DNA of 18,124 nucleotides from an uncultured Haloferula sp. (GCA_946885645.1 CAMPGU010000050.1:1-18124); one strand, 5' to 3'; positions 1 to 7,631 are shown, counted from the first letter of the stretch. Numbers and translations are program-made. The notes: a model not told the origin generated them from the sequence alone.

Positions 1-177
1 CTCGCGGAGATCTTCGTAACGCCCCGCGAGCGGATGGACCGTGTGGCCATCGGTGCGGCAGCGGCGCTGTCCGCCTCCGGGCTGCTCCTCATGGAAAGGT
101 GGTACGTGGCGCTGCTCTGCGGCTACCTGGCGTGGCGGAACTACCAGAACCTCCAAGCCGCCCAATTCCGCGGGTAG
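1..177 (+). CDS. C-terminal end of a membrane protein (partial)
   Basis: The reading frame is open from the first base to a TAG stop at 175-177 and encodes the last 58 residues of a protein whose start lies outside the window. After a short charged stretch with an arginine-rich loop, a hydrophobic segment (about residues 15-31) is followed by a second aromatic-rich one ending in AWRNYQNLQ, which suggests one or two terminal membrane helices. The ending resembles the tails of polytopic membrane enzymes such as site-2 or rhomboid proteases, but no catalytic motif is visible in this fragment, so the family is not assigned. The stop lies only six bases from the stop of the convergent exporter gene, so the two transcripts must end within or past each other. 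Confidence 0.7.
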   Translation, partial: LAEIFVTPRERMDRVAIGAAAALSASGLLLMERWYVALLCGYLAWRNYQNLQAAQFRG

Positions 178-183
178 CCGGGA

Positions 184-930
184 TCAGGCGACGAAGAGCA
201 AGCGGCACGCGGCGATCAGGGAGAAACCGATCACCATCCACTCGAAGGCCCGCTGGGAGACCCGCAGGATCAGCCATTTCCCGATCAGGATGCCCGCCAC
301 GACTCCCGGCAGGCACTTGAGATTGTCCTGCAGCGTCTCCGCGGTGATGAGATCGAGGCTGCCGCTCAGAGGCAGCTTCAGGATATTCACCAGCAGGAAA
401 AAACGCGCGCCGATCCCGAGCATCTCCATCTTCGGCAAGCGCCGGGAGAGCAGGTAAAGCTGGATCACGGGACCGGCGGCATTCGCCAGCATGGTGGTGA
501 CCCCGCCGGCGAATCCAGCCGCCGTGCCAAAGGGCCGCGAAGCCGCCAGGCGGTCAGACAGGGCGGGCTTCCATGCCCGTATCGCCTGCAAGGCCACCAT
601 GCCGAGGATGCAGCCGCCGATGGCTCTTCTCGCCACCGGTTCGGAGAACATCACCCCCAGCAGCCACCAGCCGATCGCGAGCCCCAGGAGCGTCGCGGGC
701 AGGAGCTTCCACACCGGCTTCCAGCTCCCGTGCTTCATGAAGGCCGGATAAACGGCGAGATCCGAGAAGATCAGCAGCGGCAGCACGATCCCGGTGGAAG
801 GGACGGCTCCGTAAAGATCCGCCATGATGAAGACGGAAATCAGCGAAATCCCGCTGAACCCCGCCTTCGACATTCCGATGCAAAAGGCTGCCAGCAACGC
901 GAGGAGGAGTTCGCCGGGAGCATCGAGCAC
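184..930 (-). CDS. TauE/SafE-family sulfite/anion exporter-like permease
   Basis: This 248-residue protein is almost entirely hydrophobic, with roughly eight predicted membrane helices. The N-terminal half contains a GMSKAGFSG segment and the C-terminal half a matching glycine-rich segment (FAGGVTTMLANAAGPVIQLYLL), the pseudo-duplicated re-entrant pattern typical of the TauE/SafE (DUF81) family. Family members export sulfite, sulfoacetate or other organosulfur anions across the inner membrane; the substrate here cannot be read from sequence. The length is normal for the family. The start is a GTG at 930, and I see no in-frame ATG that would keep the first helix. It is transcribed away from the Panacea cassette, sharing a 135-base divergent intergenic region that carries a perfect palindrome. 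I see no sulfur-metabolism genes nearby. Confidence 0.85.
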   Translation of the reverse strand: MLDAPGELLLALLAAFCIGMSKAGFSGISLISVFIMADLYGAVPSTGIVLPLLIFSDLAVYPAFMKHGSWKPVWKLLPATLLGLAIGWWLLGVMFSEPVARRAIGGCILGMVALQAIRAWKPALSDRLAASRPFGTAAGFAGGVTTMLANAAGPVIQLYLLSRRLPKMEMLGIGARFFLLVNILKLPLSGSLDLITAETLQDNLKCLPGVVAGILIGKWLILRVSQRAFEWMVIGFSLIAACRLLFVA

Positions 931-974
931 GCGCGACGGGTACCGGGACGACGGCGGGATGGCAAGGATGCCGC

Positions 975-995
975 GACTACGGCAGTGCCGTAGTC
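975..995. promoter_or_regulatory. Perfect 21-bp palindrome in divergent intergenic region (possible operator)
   Basis: Two exact 10-base arms (GACTACGGCA at 975-984 and TGCCGTAGTC at 986-995) flank a single G. The site lies 44 bases upstream of the exporter start and about 70 bases upstream of the Panacea ATG. Symmetric sites of this size commonly bind dimeric regulators. No T-run follows on either strand, so a terminator is unlikely. A -10-like TATAAG occurs at 1043-1048 without a convincing -35 box. Function is inferred. Confidence 0.4.
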
Positions 996-1065
996 TGCAT
1001 GCCTCGCAGCAAGTTGTTCATAAGAGTACTTGACGCTCCGCGTATAAGTGGCATCGTTCCTCCCG

Positions 1066-1548
1066 ATGGCCGAACCTGCCACAGCGGTAGCCCGATACTT
1101 CCTTGAGAAAGCTCAAGCCGAAGGCGCTACAGTCACGCCCATGCAGCTGATAAAGCTGACATACATCGCCCACGGTTGGCACCTCAGCCTCACAAATGGC
1201 CAGCCATTGATCAACGAGGACGTGGAGGCATGGCGATACGGTCCCGTGATCCGCCCGCTGTACCGCCGGTTTCGCGACTTTGGTGACAAGCCCATTCCTA
1301 GTTACGTCATCCCATCCCTCCCAGACGTCTCTAATCGGACGGGGCTCTCTGCTTTCCTCAATTACGTATGGGATGCATATAAAACTTTTAGCGGCCCCCA
1401 ACTTTCTACCATGACCCACCAACGAGGAACTCCTTGGTGGGTCACTTGGAATTTGGGCGGCGGTAAAGATTGCCTCGACGAAACGATCCCGGATTCTCGA
1501 ATCAAGGAGCATTATGACCAATTGAAGGCATCCCGGTCTAATGCCTGA
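1066..1548 (+). CDS. Panacea (SocA/GepA-like) domain protein, probable antitoxin
   Basis: With the ATG at 1066 this encodes 160 residues (a GTG at 1048 would add six). I prefer the ATG because MAEPATAVARYFLEKA is the usual opening of Panacea-domain proteins. The motif order is characteristic of the family: an N-terminal ARYFLEKA helix, then MQLIKLTYIAHGWHL, then LINEDVEAWRYGPVIRPLYRRF, and a C-terminal segment with WWVTWN. In Caulobacter the relative SocA is a proteolytic adaptor antitoxin, and Panacea proteins (PanA) neutralise many unrelated toxins encoded beside them. The stop codon overlaps the start of the next gene by 8 bases, implying translational coupling. The sampled line 1381-1440 is about 52% G+C against about 67% in the pyruvate kinase gene, suggesting horizontal transfer. 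The domain is a confident call; the antitoxin role is inferred from context. Confidence 0.85.
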   Translation: MAEPATAVARYFLEKAQAEGATVTPMQLIKLTYIAHGWHLSLTNGQPLINEDVEAWRYGPVIRPLYRRFRDFGDKPIPSYVIPSLPDVSNRTGLSAFLNYVWDAYKTFSGPQLSTMTHQRGTPWWVTWNLGGGKDCLDETIPDSRIKEHYDQLKASRSNA

Positions 1549-1927
1549 TGATCCGCCCATCGCTGGACTTGCAAACATCAAACCTGAAGAATCGACCAAT
1601 CTTCAGACTGATCCAGCAGCCACTGGAGAAAATCGAGCGTTCGCCAGAAAGGACTACGACCGAGACGCGGAAGACAGTTACAACATCCGCAAGGCTCTCA
1701 AGGACCAACTAAAGGATCACGCCTGCACGATCTTTTGGATCATCCTCGCACTTTGCGTCGCATTGGTGGTAGCATTCCTTGCACTGATCGGAGACTACCT
1801 TGCGCATATATGGTCTTCTCCGGAGAAGGTGGAGGCTCTCTTGCGCCATATTTTTACTCACACCATCGCCGGTATCCTTGGCTTCGTTCTTCCGCTCCTT
1901 TCGAAGAGAAAGAATGGCGACTCCTAG
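1541..1927 (+). CDS. Small two-helix membrane protein, candidate toxin partner of the Panacea protein
   Basis: This encodes 128 residues. The first 60 or so are hydrophilic and highly charged (KDYDRDAEDSYNIRKALKDQLKDH at about 37-60). Two hydrophobic segments follow, about 62-84 (CTIFWIILALCVALVVAFLAL) and about 104-120, and the protein ends in a basic tail (SKRKNGDS). I recognise no named domain. The start overlaps the end of the Panacea gene (ATG at 1541, upstream stop at 1546-1548), so the pair is almost certainly co-translated. Small membrane proteins that depolarise the inner membrane are among the toxins known to pair with Panacea antitoxins, which makes this the obvious candidate effector. 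Base composition is low for the window, about 50% at 1681-1740. It could instead be an inert membrane anchor or a partner of another kind. Confidence 0.75.
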   Translation: MPDDPPIAGLANIKPEESTNLQTDPAATGENRAFARKDYDRDAEDSYNIRKALKDQLKDHACTIFWIILALCVALVVAFLALIGDYLAHIWSSPEKVEALLRHIFTHTIAGILGFVLPLLSKRKNGDS

Positions 1928-1986
1928 CGGAAAATACCGGATGCGATTGCGGCCCTCACGGCTTCGCCGGGATCGAAAACCGGACG

Positions 1987-2008
1987 CGTCGCGACTCTTG
2001 ATGCGACG
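1987..2008. terminator. Weak hairpin between convergent genes
   Basis: Six-base arms CGTCGC (1987-1992) and GCGACG (2003-2008) enclose a 10-base loop just past the stop codons of the Panacea cassette (plus) and the GH31 gene (minus). No clean T-run follows on either strand, although a TTTT lies about 15 bases further on the minus strand. It may help end both transcripts. Confidence 0.25.
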
Positions 2009-2011
2009 AGT

Positions 2012-4489
2012 TCAAGCATTGACCTCATCCACCCGCTTGGCCTCCACCGATGCAGCAGCCCAGTCCACCGTGACCTGTTTGAAATCCGGCGGCACCGTAA
2101 CCCGGTAGCGCCCGTCTTCGCCGCGCCGGGCCTTTGCCTCCTTGCCATCGACGGCCACGGACAATTCAGCCTTCACGCTGCCGATGCCGCAAAAAGTCAG
2201 ATGGATCCTGGCGTAGCCGGGCGTCCAGGTGCCTTCCCACTCGCGGGTCATGGTGATTCTCTCCTCCCCGCCTTCCAAGCGGATCACGGAATCGCGATAA
2301 ACGCCCTCCTTCCACGCCTCGCCGTCGCCTTCATCCTCGTACCACTCGCTGGTCTCGCTGCCGTTTTTCCACCAGGCCCGCAGTTCCGGCTCCGGGTCCG
2401 CGAGCTGGCCGACGTATTGCTGCAGCGGCCAGTGCGGCACCACCGCTCCCGCCCGGACGAAGACCGGGATGCGGTCGATCGGGCACTCGATCCAGATGTC
2501 CGTGGCCACCGCCTTCGGCCGCGAATCGTCGTGATAGGCGAACCACTCGCCTTTCGGCAGGTAGAGGAAACGGCCCTCCTCTCCCTCCGCCATGATCGGC
2601 ACCACGTAGAGGTGATCGCCGAAGTAGAACTCCGCGCTGCGCCAATAGGCGTCCGGATTCTGGTGATCCACCAGCGGCAGGGAGCGCAGCATCGGCGTGC
2701 CGTCCCGCACGTACTGCCGGAAGGCGGTGTAAACGGCCGGAAGCAGGCGGTAGCGCAGCTCGATCGCCCGGCGCACCCAATCCGTGGTGTCCTCGCCGAA
2801 GGACCAGGGTTCCTGTTCCCCGTGGTCGCCGGAGGAATGCGTGCGGAACAGCGGGTGAAAGACCGCGAGCTGCACCCAGCGCAGGTAGAGCTCCGGCGAG
2901 GGCGTCTCGATGAAGCCGCCGATATCGGACCCGATGAAGGACATGCCGGAGGCGGCGAGCCGCTGGCACTGGGTATTCGCCATGTTGAGGTGCTCCCAGG
3001 AGGCCACGTTGTCACCCGTCCACCCGCAGGCGAAGCGCTGGGTGCCCGCGTAGGCGGAGCGCGTGATGGAAAAGGCGCGCCTCCCCTTGCCGAAGCGGAC
3101 CAAGCCTTCCTTGGTCGCGCGGATCATCTGCATGCCGTAGATGTTGTGGGCCTTCCGGTGCGAGCAGGGATGGCCGTCGTAATCATGGCGGACATCGTGC
3201 GGGAAGGTGCCGTCCTCGAAGACAGCCGGCTCGTTCATGTCGTTCCAGATGCCGTGGACGCCCACCTCTTCCACGAGCTCGCGGAACTGGTCCGCCCACC
3301 AGTGGCGCACCTCCGGCCGGGTGAAGTCCGGGAAATGGCAGAGGCCCGGCCAGACCGAGCCTTTCATCAGGTTCCCGTCCTGGCGGCGGCAAAAGTAGCC
3401 CTTCTCCACGCCTTCCACCCACACCGGATAATTCGTGTCGATTTTCAGGCCGGGGTCGATGATGACCACCGTCTTGAAGCCGTCCTTCTCCAAATCCCGG
3501 ACCATCTTCGCCGGCTCCGGGAAACGCTCCGCATCCCACGTGAAACAGCGGTAGCCGTCCATGTAGTCGATATCCAGGTAGAGCGCGTCGCAGGGGATGC
3601 GCCGGTCGCGGAAGCCCTTGGCGATATTGCGGACGGTGGCCTCGGGGTAGTAGCTCCACTTGCACTGGTGGTAGCCCAGCGCCCATAGCGGGGGCATCTC
3701 CGGCAGCCCGGTCAGGCGGGTGTAGCGGCGCACCACCTCCAGGGGCGTCTCCCCGTGGATAAAGTAATAATTCATCTCGCCGCCCTGGGCGTGGAAGGCG
3801 GTCACGTTCGGCTTTTCGCTGCCGAAGTCGAAGCCCGTGCGGAAGGTATTGTCGAAGAAGATCCCGTAGGAACTCCCGCGGCAGAGGCTCAGGTAGAAGG
3901 GGACGTTCTTGTAGAGCGGGTCCGTATTCGGCCCGTAGGCATAGGTATCGCTGCCCCAGAGCTGGAAACGCCGGCCGCGCAGGTTCAGGTCGCAGGATTT
4001 GTCGCCCAGACCGTAGAAGTATTCCCCGTTCTGGCAGGTCTTGCTCATCTTCACGATCTCGCCGCCGAACTGCTTGTTGTCCTCCCAGTGGTAGCCCTTT
4101 TCGTCCTGGCAGAGGATCTTGCCGCTGAAGGTATCGGTGATCGTGGTTTTAAGCCCCTGTCTGGCAATTCGCACCGACAACTGGCCGGTGCGGATCGCAA
4201 ACCCGTCCGCGAACTCGATTAGATCGTGCTCCGGCACCGGGGGACGGAAGGCCGGATCGACGCCGTAGGAGAAGTCATCCTCGAAACGCCCCTCCGGTGA
4301 ATAGCGGAACCTCACGATCCCCTCCGCGGCCAGGCTCACCCGCAGCAGGACGCCGTTGTCGGTGAGGAATTCGAAGACGCCTTCGGCGGGCCGGCGCATT
4401 TCACGCACCGCCGACGGGAAAAAGTCCACCACCGCTTCCGCGGTGCGGTGCTTTTCCATGTAGTTGCCGGAGAATTCGTCGGACGCCAT
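2012..4489 (-). CDS. GH31 family alpha-glucosidase
   Basis: With the ATG at 4489 the protein has 825 residues, a normal size for GH31. The frame extends two codons to a TTG, which is not needed. An N-terminal beta-sandwich (about 1-240) precedes the catalytic barrel. The nucleophile is in GIWNDMNEPAVF (Asp near residue 417) and the acid/base in CGWTGDNVASW (Asp near 493). Other GH31 landmarks are LYLDIDYMDGYRCFTWD, IDPGLKID, FIGSDIGGF and FHPLFRTHS. These retaining enzymes release glucose (in some subgroups xylose) from the non-reducing ends of alpha-glucans and oligosaccharides. No signal peptide is visible, so it should act in the cytoplasm. It lies divergent to the GT4/GH57 pair and has its own promoter at 4522-4550. 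The alpha-glucosidase subgroup is likely but not proven. Confidence 0.93.
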   Translation of the reverse strand: MASDEFSGNYMEKHRTAEAVVDFFPSAVREMRRPAEGVFEFLTDNGVLLRVSLAAEGIVRFRYSPEGRFEDDFSYGVDPAFRPPVPEHDLIEFADGFAIRTGQLSVRIARQGLKTTITDTFSGKILCQDEKGYHWEDNKQFGGEIVKMSKTCQNGEYFYGLGDKSCDLNLRGRRFQLWGSDTYAYGPNTDPLYKNVPFYLSLCRGSSYGIFFDNTFRTGFDFGSEKPNVTAFHAQGGEMNYYFIHGETPLEVVRRYTRLTGLPEMPPLWALGYHQCKWSYYPEATVRNIAKGFRDRRIPCDALYLDIDYMDGYRCFTWDAERFPEPAKMVRDLEKDGFKTVVIIDPGLKIDTNYPVWVEGVEKGYFCRRQDGNLMKGSVWPGLCHFPDFTRPEVRHWWADQFRELVEEVGVHGIWNDMNEPAVFEDGTFPHDVRHDYDGHPCSHRKAHNIYGMQMIRATKEGLVRFGKGRRAFSITRSAYAGTQRFACGWTGDNVASWEHLNMANTQCQRLAASGMSFIGSDIGGFIETPSPELYLRWVQLAVFHPLFRTHSSGDHGEQEPWSFGEDTTDWVRRAIELRYRLLPAVYTAFRQYVRDGTPMLRSLPLVDHQNPDAYWRSAEFYFGDHLYVVPIMAEGEEGRFLYLPKGEWFAYHDDSRPKAVATDIWIECPIDRIPVFVRAGAVVPHWPLQQYVGQLADPEPELRAWWKNGSETSEWYEDEGDGEAWKEGVYRDSVIRLEGGEERITMTREWEGTWTPGYARIHLTFCGIGSVKAELSVAVDGKEAKARRGEDGRYRVTVPPDFKQVTVDWAAASVEAKRVDEVNA

Positions 4490-4521
4490 GGGCAAATCGG
4501 AAGGTCGGGGTGAACGCTGCG

Positions 4522-4550
4522 ATTAAACACCATAGCCGGGCACATGCCAA
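4522..4550 (-). promoter_or_regulatory. Sigma-70-type promoter of the GH31 gene
   Basis: Reading the minus strand, TTGGCA (4550-4545) and TTTAAT (4527-4522) are separated by exactly 17 bases. Each box matches the consensus at five of six positions. Transcription would start near 4515, giving a leader of about 25 bases before the ATG at 4489, which supports that start choice. Confidence 0.65.
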
Positions 4551-4853
4551 GCCCGGGAACTTGCGCATGGGCCGGCCCCGCCCGGAGCAGCCGTGGATTT
4601 TTGCACCGCGGCGACCGCGAAATACGAAACGGCTCGTACTTCGGAGCCTCCCAGGGGGCATAATCGGCCATCCCCGCCCGTGACCGGACATGTCGGAATT
4701 TATCCATTGATGCGAAGCGTTCCGGTGCTTGCGTGGCAAAGGTGCCACCGTGTATCCACGTAATTTCCCTCGACATTGGCCTGTCCATTGCTCACGCACG
4801 TTTGCCGCCCTGTAGTGCCTGAAAATCAGACCCCCAAGGTCTTCATACAGATC
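4551..4853. other. Divergent intergenic region between the GH31 and GT4 genes
   Basis: No credible gene occupies this stretch; the open frames crossing it have no family signal and use unnatural codons. It should hold the promoter of the GT4 gene. The best plus-strand candidate I can find is weak: TTGCTC at 4788-4793 and TGTAGT at 4811-4816, 17 bases apart. I see no strong hairpin or clear operator repeat. Confidence 0.4.
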
Positions 4854-6161
4854 ATGAATCGCATTCGCGTGCTTAAACTAGGCTGGGAGTTTCCTCCCTT
4901 GATCAACGGCGGCCTTGGAATCGCGTGCCTCGGACTTTCACAAGCTCTCTCGAAGCACGTGGACCTGCGGGTAATCGTTCCCCGGGCCGACCCGGAGACC
5001 CGTTTCGACGGCTTCGACCTCACCGGACTCAACAACCTGCGGGTGGAAGACTTGCAGACCGTGGAGGCGAGTTATCGGTACGAGAGCTTCGCGCAGATAG
5101 AGCGCGTGCCGATCCACCTCGATCCCTACGATATCACCGAGACCACCGTGGAAAACATCCGGATGGAACCCGGCGGCGAGATCCGGTTTTCCCGAACCAC
5201 GCGCAACCAGCTGGAGCAGTTCAAGATGGGCGAGCTCTACGGCGGCGACCTCGGCACGAAGGTGATCGAGTTCTCCAAGATCGCGGCCAAGCTGGCACTT
5301 CAAACGGACTTCGACATCGTGCACGCCCACGATTGGATGACCTTCCTCGCGGGCGTGGAGGTGAAGAAGGCCACCGGCAAGCCGCTGGTGCTCCATGTCC
5401 ACGCCTCCCAGTACGACCGCGCCGGGGCCGACGCCCGCGGCTGGATCTACGACATCGAGAAATACGGCATGGAGCAGGCCGATGCGGTGATCCCCGTGAG
5501 CCGCTACACCGGCCAGATCTGCTCCGGCCACTACGGCATCGACCCCGCGAAGCTCCACCCCGTCCACAACGGTGCCGAGCCCGTGCACGTCTTCAACACC
5601 AAGAAGAAGTTCCCCGAGAAGCTGGTGCTCTTCCTCGGGCGCCTGACCGCGCAGAAGGGCCCGGAGTTCTTCCTCGAAATCGCCTCCCGGGTACTGGCGG
5701 TGAACAAGAACGTCCGTTTCGTGATGGCCGGCACCGGCGAGCGCCTGAAGCCGCTGATCGAGAGCGGCGCCTTCCGCGGCCTGGGCGGCTACTTCCACTT
5801 CACCGGATTCCTCAATAAAGAGAAGGTCAACGAGCTGCTTTCCATGACCGACATCTATTGCATGCCCTCCGTGTCCGAGCCCTTCGGCCTCTCCGCCCTG
5901 GAAGCCGCCCAATTCGGCATCCCGGCGGTGATATCGAAGCAATCCGGCGTGGCGGAAGTGCTGAAGGGCGCCCTGAAGGCGGACTTCTGGGACGTCGAGC
6001 TGATGGCCAAGCACATCATCGACCTGCTGGAGGATGACGCCCTGCGCGAGCGGGTGATCAAGCAAGCCGAGGAGGACATCGCCGCTTCCACCTGGGATGC
6101 CGCGGCGGAGAAAGTGGTGGCCGTTTATCGCGAGCTGCTGAGCCGGCGCGTCGCGGCGTGA
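4854..6161 (+). CDS. GT4 family glycosyltransferase, glycogen-synthase-like
   Basis: The ATG at 4854 gives a 435-residue protein beginning MNRIRVLKLGWEFPPLINGG; the longer frame from 4776 adds an unrelated-looking extension. The N-terminal Rossmann domain carries FPPLINGGLG (13-22), the loop that contacts the sugar nucleotide and acceptor in glycogen-synthase-like enzymes, and HAHDW (157-161). The C-terminal domain carries LFLGRLTAQKG and the retaining-GT signature SEPFGLSALE (EX7E, Glu342 and Glu350). It most likely transfers glucose from ADP- or UDP-glucose to an alpha-1,4-glucan in the cytoplasm. The next gene on the same strand, 94 bases on, is a GH57 enzyme; GT4-GH57 neighbours are also found in Bacteroides and some archaea. 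Donor sugar and product are inferred. No Shine-Dalgarno sequence precedes the start. Confidence 0.88.
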   Translation: MNRIRVLKLGWEFPPLINGGLGIACLGLSQALSKHVDLRVIVPRADPETRFDGFDLTGLNNLRVEDLQTVEASYRYESFAQIERVPIHLDPYDITETTVENIRMEPGGEIRFSRTTRNQLEQFKMGELYGGDLGTKVIEFSKIAAKLALQTDFDIVHAHDWMTFLAGVEVKKATGKPLVLHVHASQYDRAGADARGWIYDIEKYGMEQADAVIPVSRYTGQICSGHYGIDPAKLHPVHNGAEPVHVFNTKKKFPEKLVLFLGRLTAQKGPEFFLEIASRVLAVNKNVRFVMAGTGERLKPLIESGAFRGLGGYFHFTGFLNKEKVNELLSMTDIYCMPSVSEPFGLSALEAAQFGIPAVISKQSGVAEVLKGALKADFWDVELMAKHIIDLLEDDALRERVIKQAEEDIAASTWDAAAEKVVAVYRELLSRRVAA

Positions 6162-6255
6162 TCCCCGCCGGCCGCACTTCGCCCCGGGGAGCTTTTCGAT
6201 TCTTTCTTTCCGGCGCGAGTTTGGTCTGATTCGTGTTGCTCCCTTTCCCGACCCC

Positions 6256-7485
6256 ATGCCCGACGTCTGCCTTTACTTCCAGGTGCATCAGCCCAACCGG
6301 CTGATCCCTTACGATTTCTTCCGGATCGGCGAGCACGCCTTCTACGAGGACGACGGCCTCAACGGCGAGGTGCTCTCCAAGGTCGCGGAGAAATGCTACC
6401 TCCCGGCCAACGCGCTGTTCCAGAAGGCGATCAAGAAGACCAAGGGCCGCTTCCGCATGTCCCTGTCCATCAGCGGCACCGTCATCGAGCAGATGGCCCA
6501 CCACCGGCCGGATGTCCTGAAGTCCTTCCAGGACCTCGTCGCCACCGGGAATGTGGAGCTGCTGGCGGAAACCTACTACCATTCGCTGGCGATCCTCCAC
6601 TCGAAGAAGGAATTCGAGCGCCAGGTGGAGCGGCACCTCGACATCCTGGAGGAAACCTTCCACGTGCGCCCGCGCGTCTTCCGCAACACCGAGCTGATCT
6701 ACAACAACGCGATCGCCGCCCAGGCGGAGACGATGGGCTTCGACGGCATCCTCGCCGAGGGCGTCCCCTGGGTGCTGAACGGCCAGTCGCCGAACCATCT
6801 CTACCGCGCGCCCCACGTTTCCCAGCTCAAGACCATCCTGCGCAACGCCGAACTCTCCGATGACCTCGGCTTCCGCTTCTCCGACAAGACCTGGAGCGAA
6901 TGGCCGCTGACCCCGGAAAAATTCGCCGGCTGGCTGAAGAAAGCCCCGGGGGACGTGGTGAACCTCTTCCTGGATTACGAGACCATCGGCGAACACCAGT
7001 GGCGGGATACGGGCATCTTCGACTTTTGGGAAAATCTCCCGGAAGCGGTGCTGGACGAGGATATCAAATGGATCACGCCCGGCGAGGTGGTGGATCTCTT
7101 CCGCGCCTCCCGGGAGTACGATTGCCACTGGCCCACCTCCTGGGCGGATGCGGAGCGCGATCTCAGCGCGTGGACGGGCAACGTGATGCAGCAGGAGGCC
7201 ATCGCGAAGATCCACCGCATGGAGGAGGAAGTGCTGGCCGCGAAGGACCCGGATCTCGCGCACGTATGGGCGAAAATGCAGACCTCCGACCACTTCTACT
7301 GGATGTCCACGAAGGGCGGCACGGACGGCAACGTGCACCAGTATTTCTCCCCCTACGGCAGCCCCTACGACGGCTACATCTACTTCATGAACGCCCTGGC
7401 GGACCTGCAGATCCGCCTGAAGCGGATCCGGGAGGCGAAGCACGTGCCCAAGCCCGAGCCGACGCCGCCCGACAAGGTGGTGTGA
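6256..7485 (+). CDS. GH57 family glycoside hydrolase, alpha-amylase-like
   Basis: This protein of 409 residues shows all five conserved regions of GH57: FQVHQP (8-13), GNVELLAETYYH (98-109), VFRNTELIY with the catalytic nucleophile Glu146, LFLDYETIGEH with the acid/base Asp240, and TSDHFYWM (343-350). The family contains alpha-amylases, 4-alpha-glucanotransferases, branching enzymes and alpha-galactosidases. The length of about 410 residues and these motifs match the short amylase-like members found beside GT4 glycogen synthases, rather than the longer GH57 branching enzymes. No signal peptide is present, so it should act on intracellular glucan. The tail after about residue 395 is proline- and lysine-rich and probably disordered. 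It is followed by a 232-base stretch with hairpin repeats. The exact reaction (hydrolysis or transfer) is open. Confidence 0.9.
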   Translation: MPDVCLYFQVHQPNRLIPYDFFRIGEHAFYEDDGLNGEVLSKVAEKCYLPANALFQKAIKKTKGRFRMSLSISGTVIEQMAHHRPDVLKSFQDLVATGNVELLAETYYHSLAILHSKKEFERQVERHLDILEETFHVRPRVFRNTELIYNNAIAAQAETMGFDGILAEGVPWVLNGQSPNHLYRAPHVSQLKTILRNAELSDDLGFRFSDKTWSEWPLTPEKFAGWLKKAPGDVVNLFLDYETIGEHQWRDTGIFDFWENLPEAVLDEDIKWITPGEVVDLFRASREYDCHWPTSWADAERDLSAWTGNVMQQEAIAKIHRMEEEVLAAKDPDLAHVWAKMQTSDHFYWMSTKGGTDGNVHQYFSPYGSPYDGYIYFMNALADLQIRLKRIREAKHVPKPEPTPPDKVV

Positions 7486-7497
7486 AGCAGCGCGGAC

Positions 7498-7520
7498 GTG
7501 GCGCGGCTTTCCAAGTCGCG
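7498..7520 (+). repeat. REP-like hairpin, copy 1 (GTGG-headed)
   Basis: A GTGG head (7498-7501) is followed by arms CGCGGCTT (7502-7509) and AAGTCGCG (7513-7520) with a TCC loop. One of the eight pairs is a G-U wobble. It lies 25 bases upstream of an almost identical perfect copy, in the same orientation. Confidence 0.65.
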
Positions 7521-7522
7521 AA

Positions 7523-7546
7523 GTAGCGCGGCTTTCCAAAGCCGCG
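7523..7546 (+). repeat. REP-like hairpin, copy 2 (GTAG-headed, perfect)
   Basis: A GTAG head (7523-7526) is followed by arms CGCGGCTTT (7527-7535) and AAAGCCGCG (7538-7546) around CC. The match is perfect over nine pairs. The head-plus-hairpin design is that of bacterial REP sequences. Confidence 0.75.
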
Positions 7547-7608
7547 TGGGGGAAATCGGTCCTTTCCCCGCAATCCTCACGACGCCTTCCCCTCCGCCCC
7601 CGCCCCGA

Positions 7609-7631
7609 CACGACGTGGAACGTCGTGCTAC
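7609..7631 (-). repeat. REP-like hairpin, copy 3 (GTAG-headed, different stem)
   Basis: On the minus strand, GTAG (7631-7628) is followed by arms CACGACGT and ACGTCGTG around TCC (7627-7609). The stem differs from copies 1 and 2 while the head and the TTCCA loop are kept, so the fold rather than the sequence appears conserved. Confidence 0.7.

Noticed and set aside
1030..1048. TTGACG and TATAAG before the Panacea gene as a sigma-70 promoter
   Set aside because: The two boxes are only 7 bases apart, so they cannot belong to the same promoter, and neither has a good partner at 16-18 bases.
2201..3688. Long plus-strand open frame of 495 codons antisense to the GH31 gene
   Set aside because: It lies entirely opposite the GH31 gene, whose catalytic motifs are intact. 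High G+C DNA commonly leaves such antisense frames open, and the translation has no family signal.
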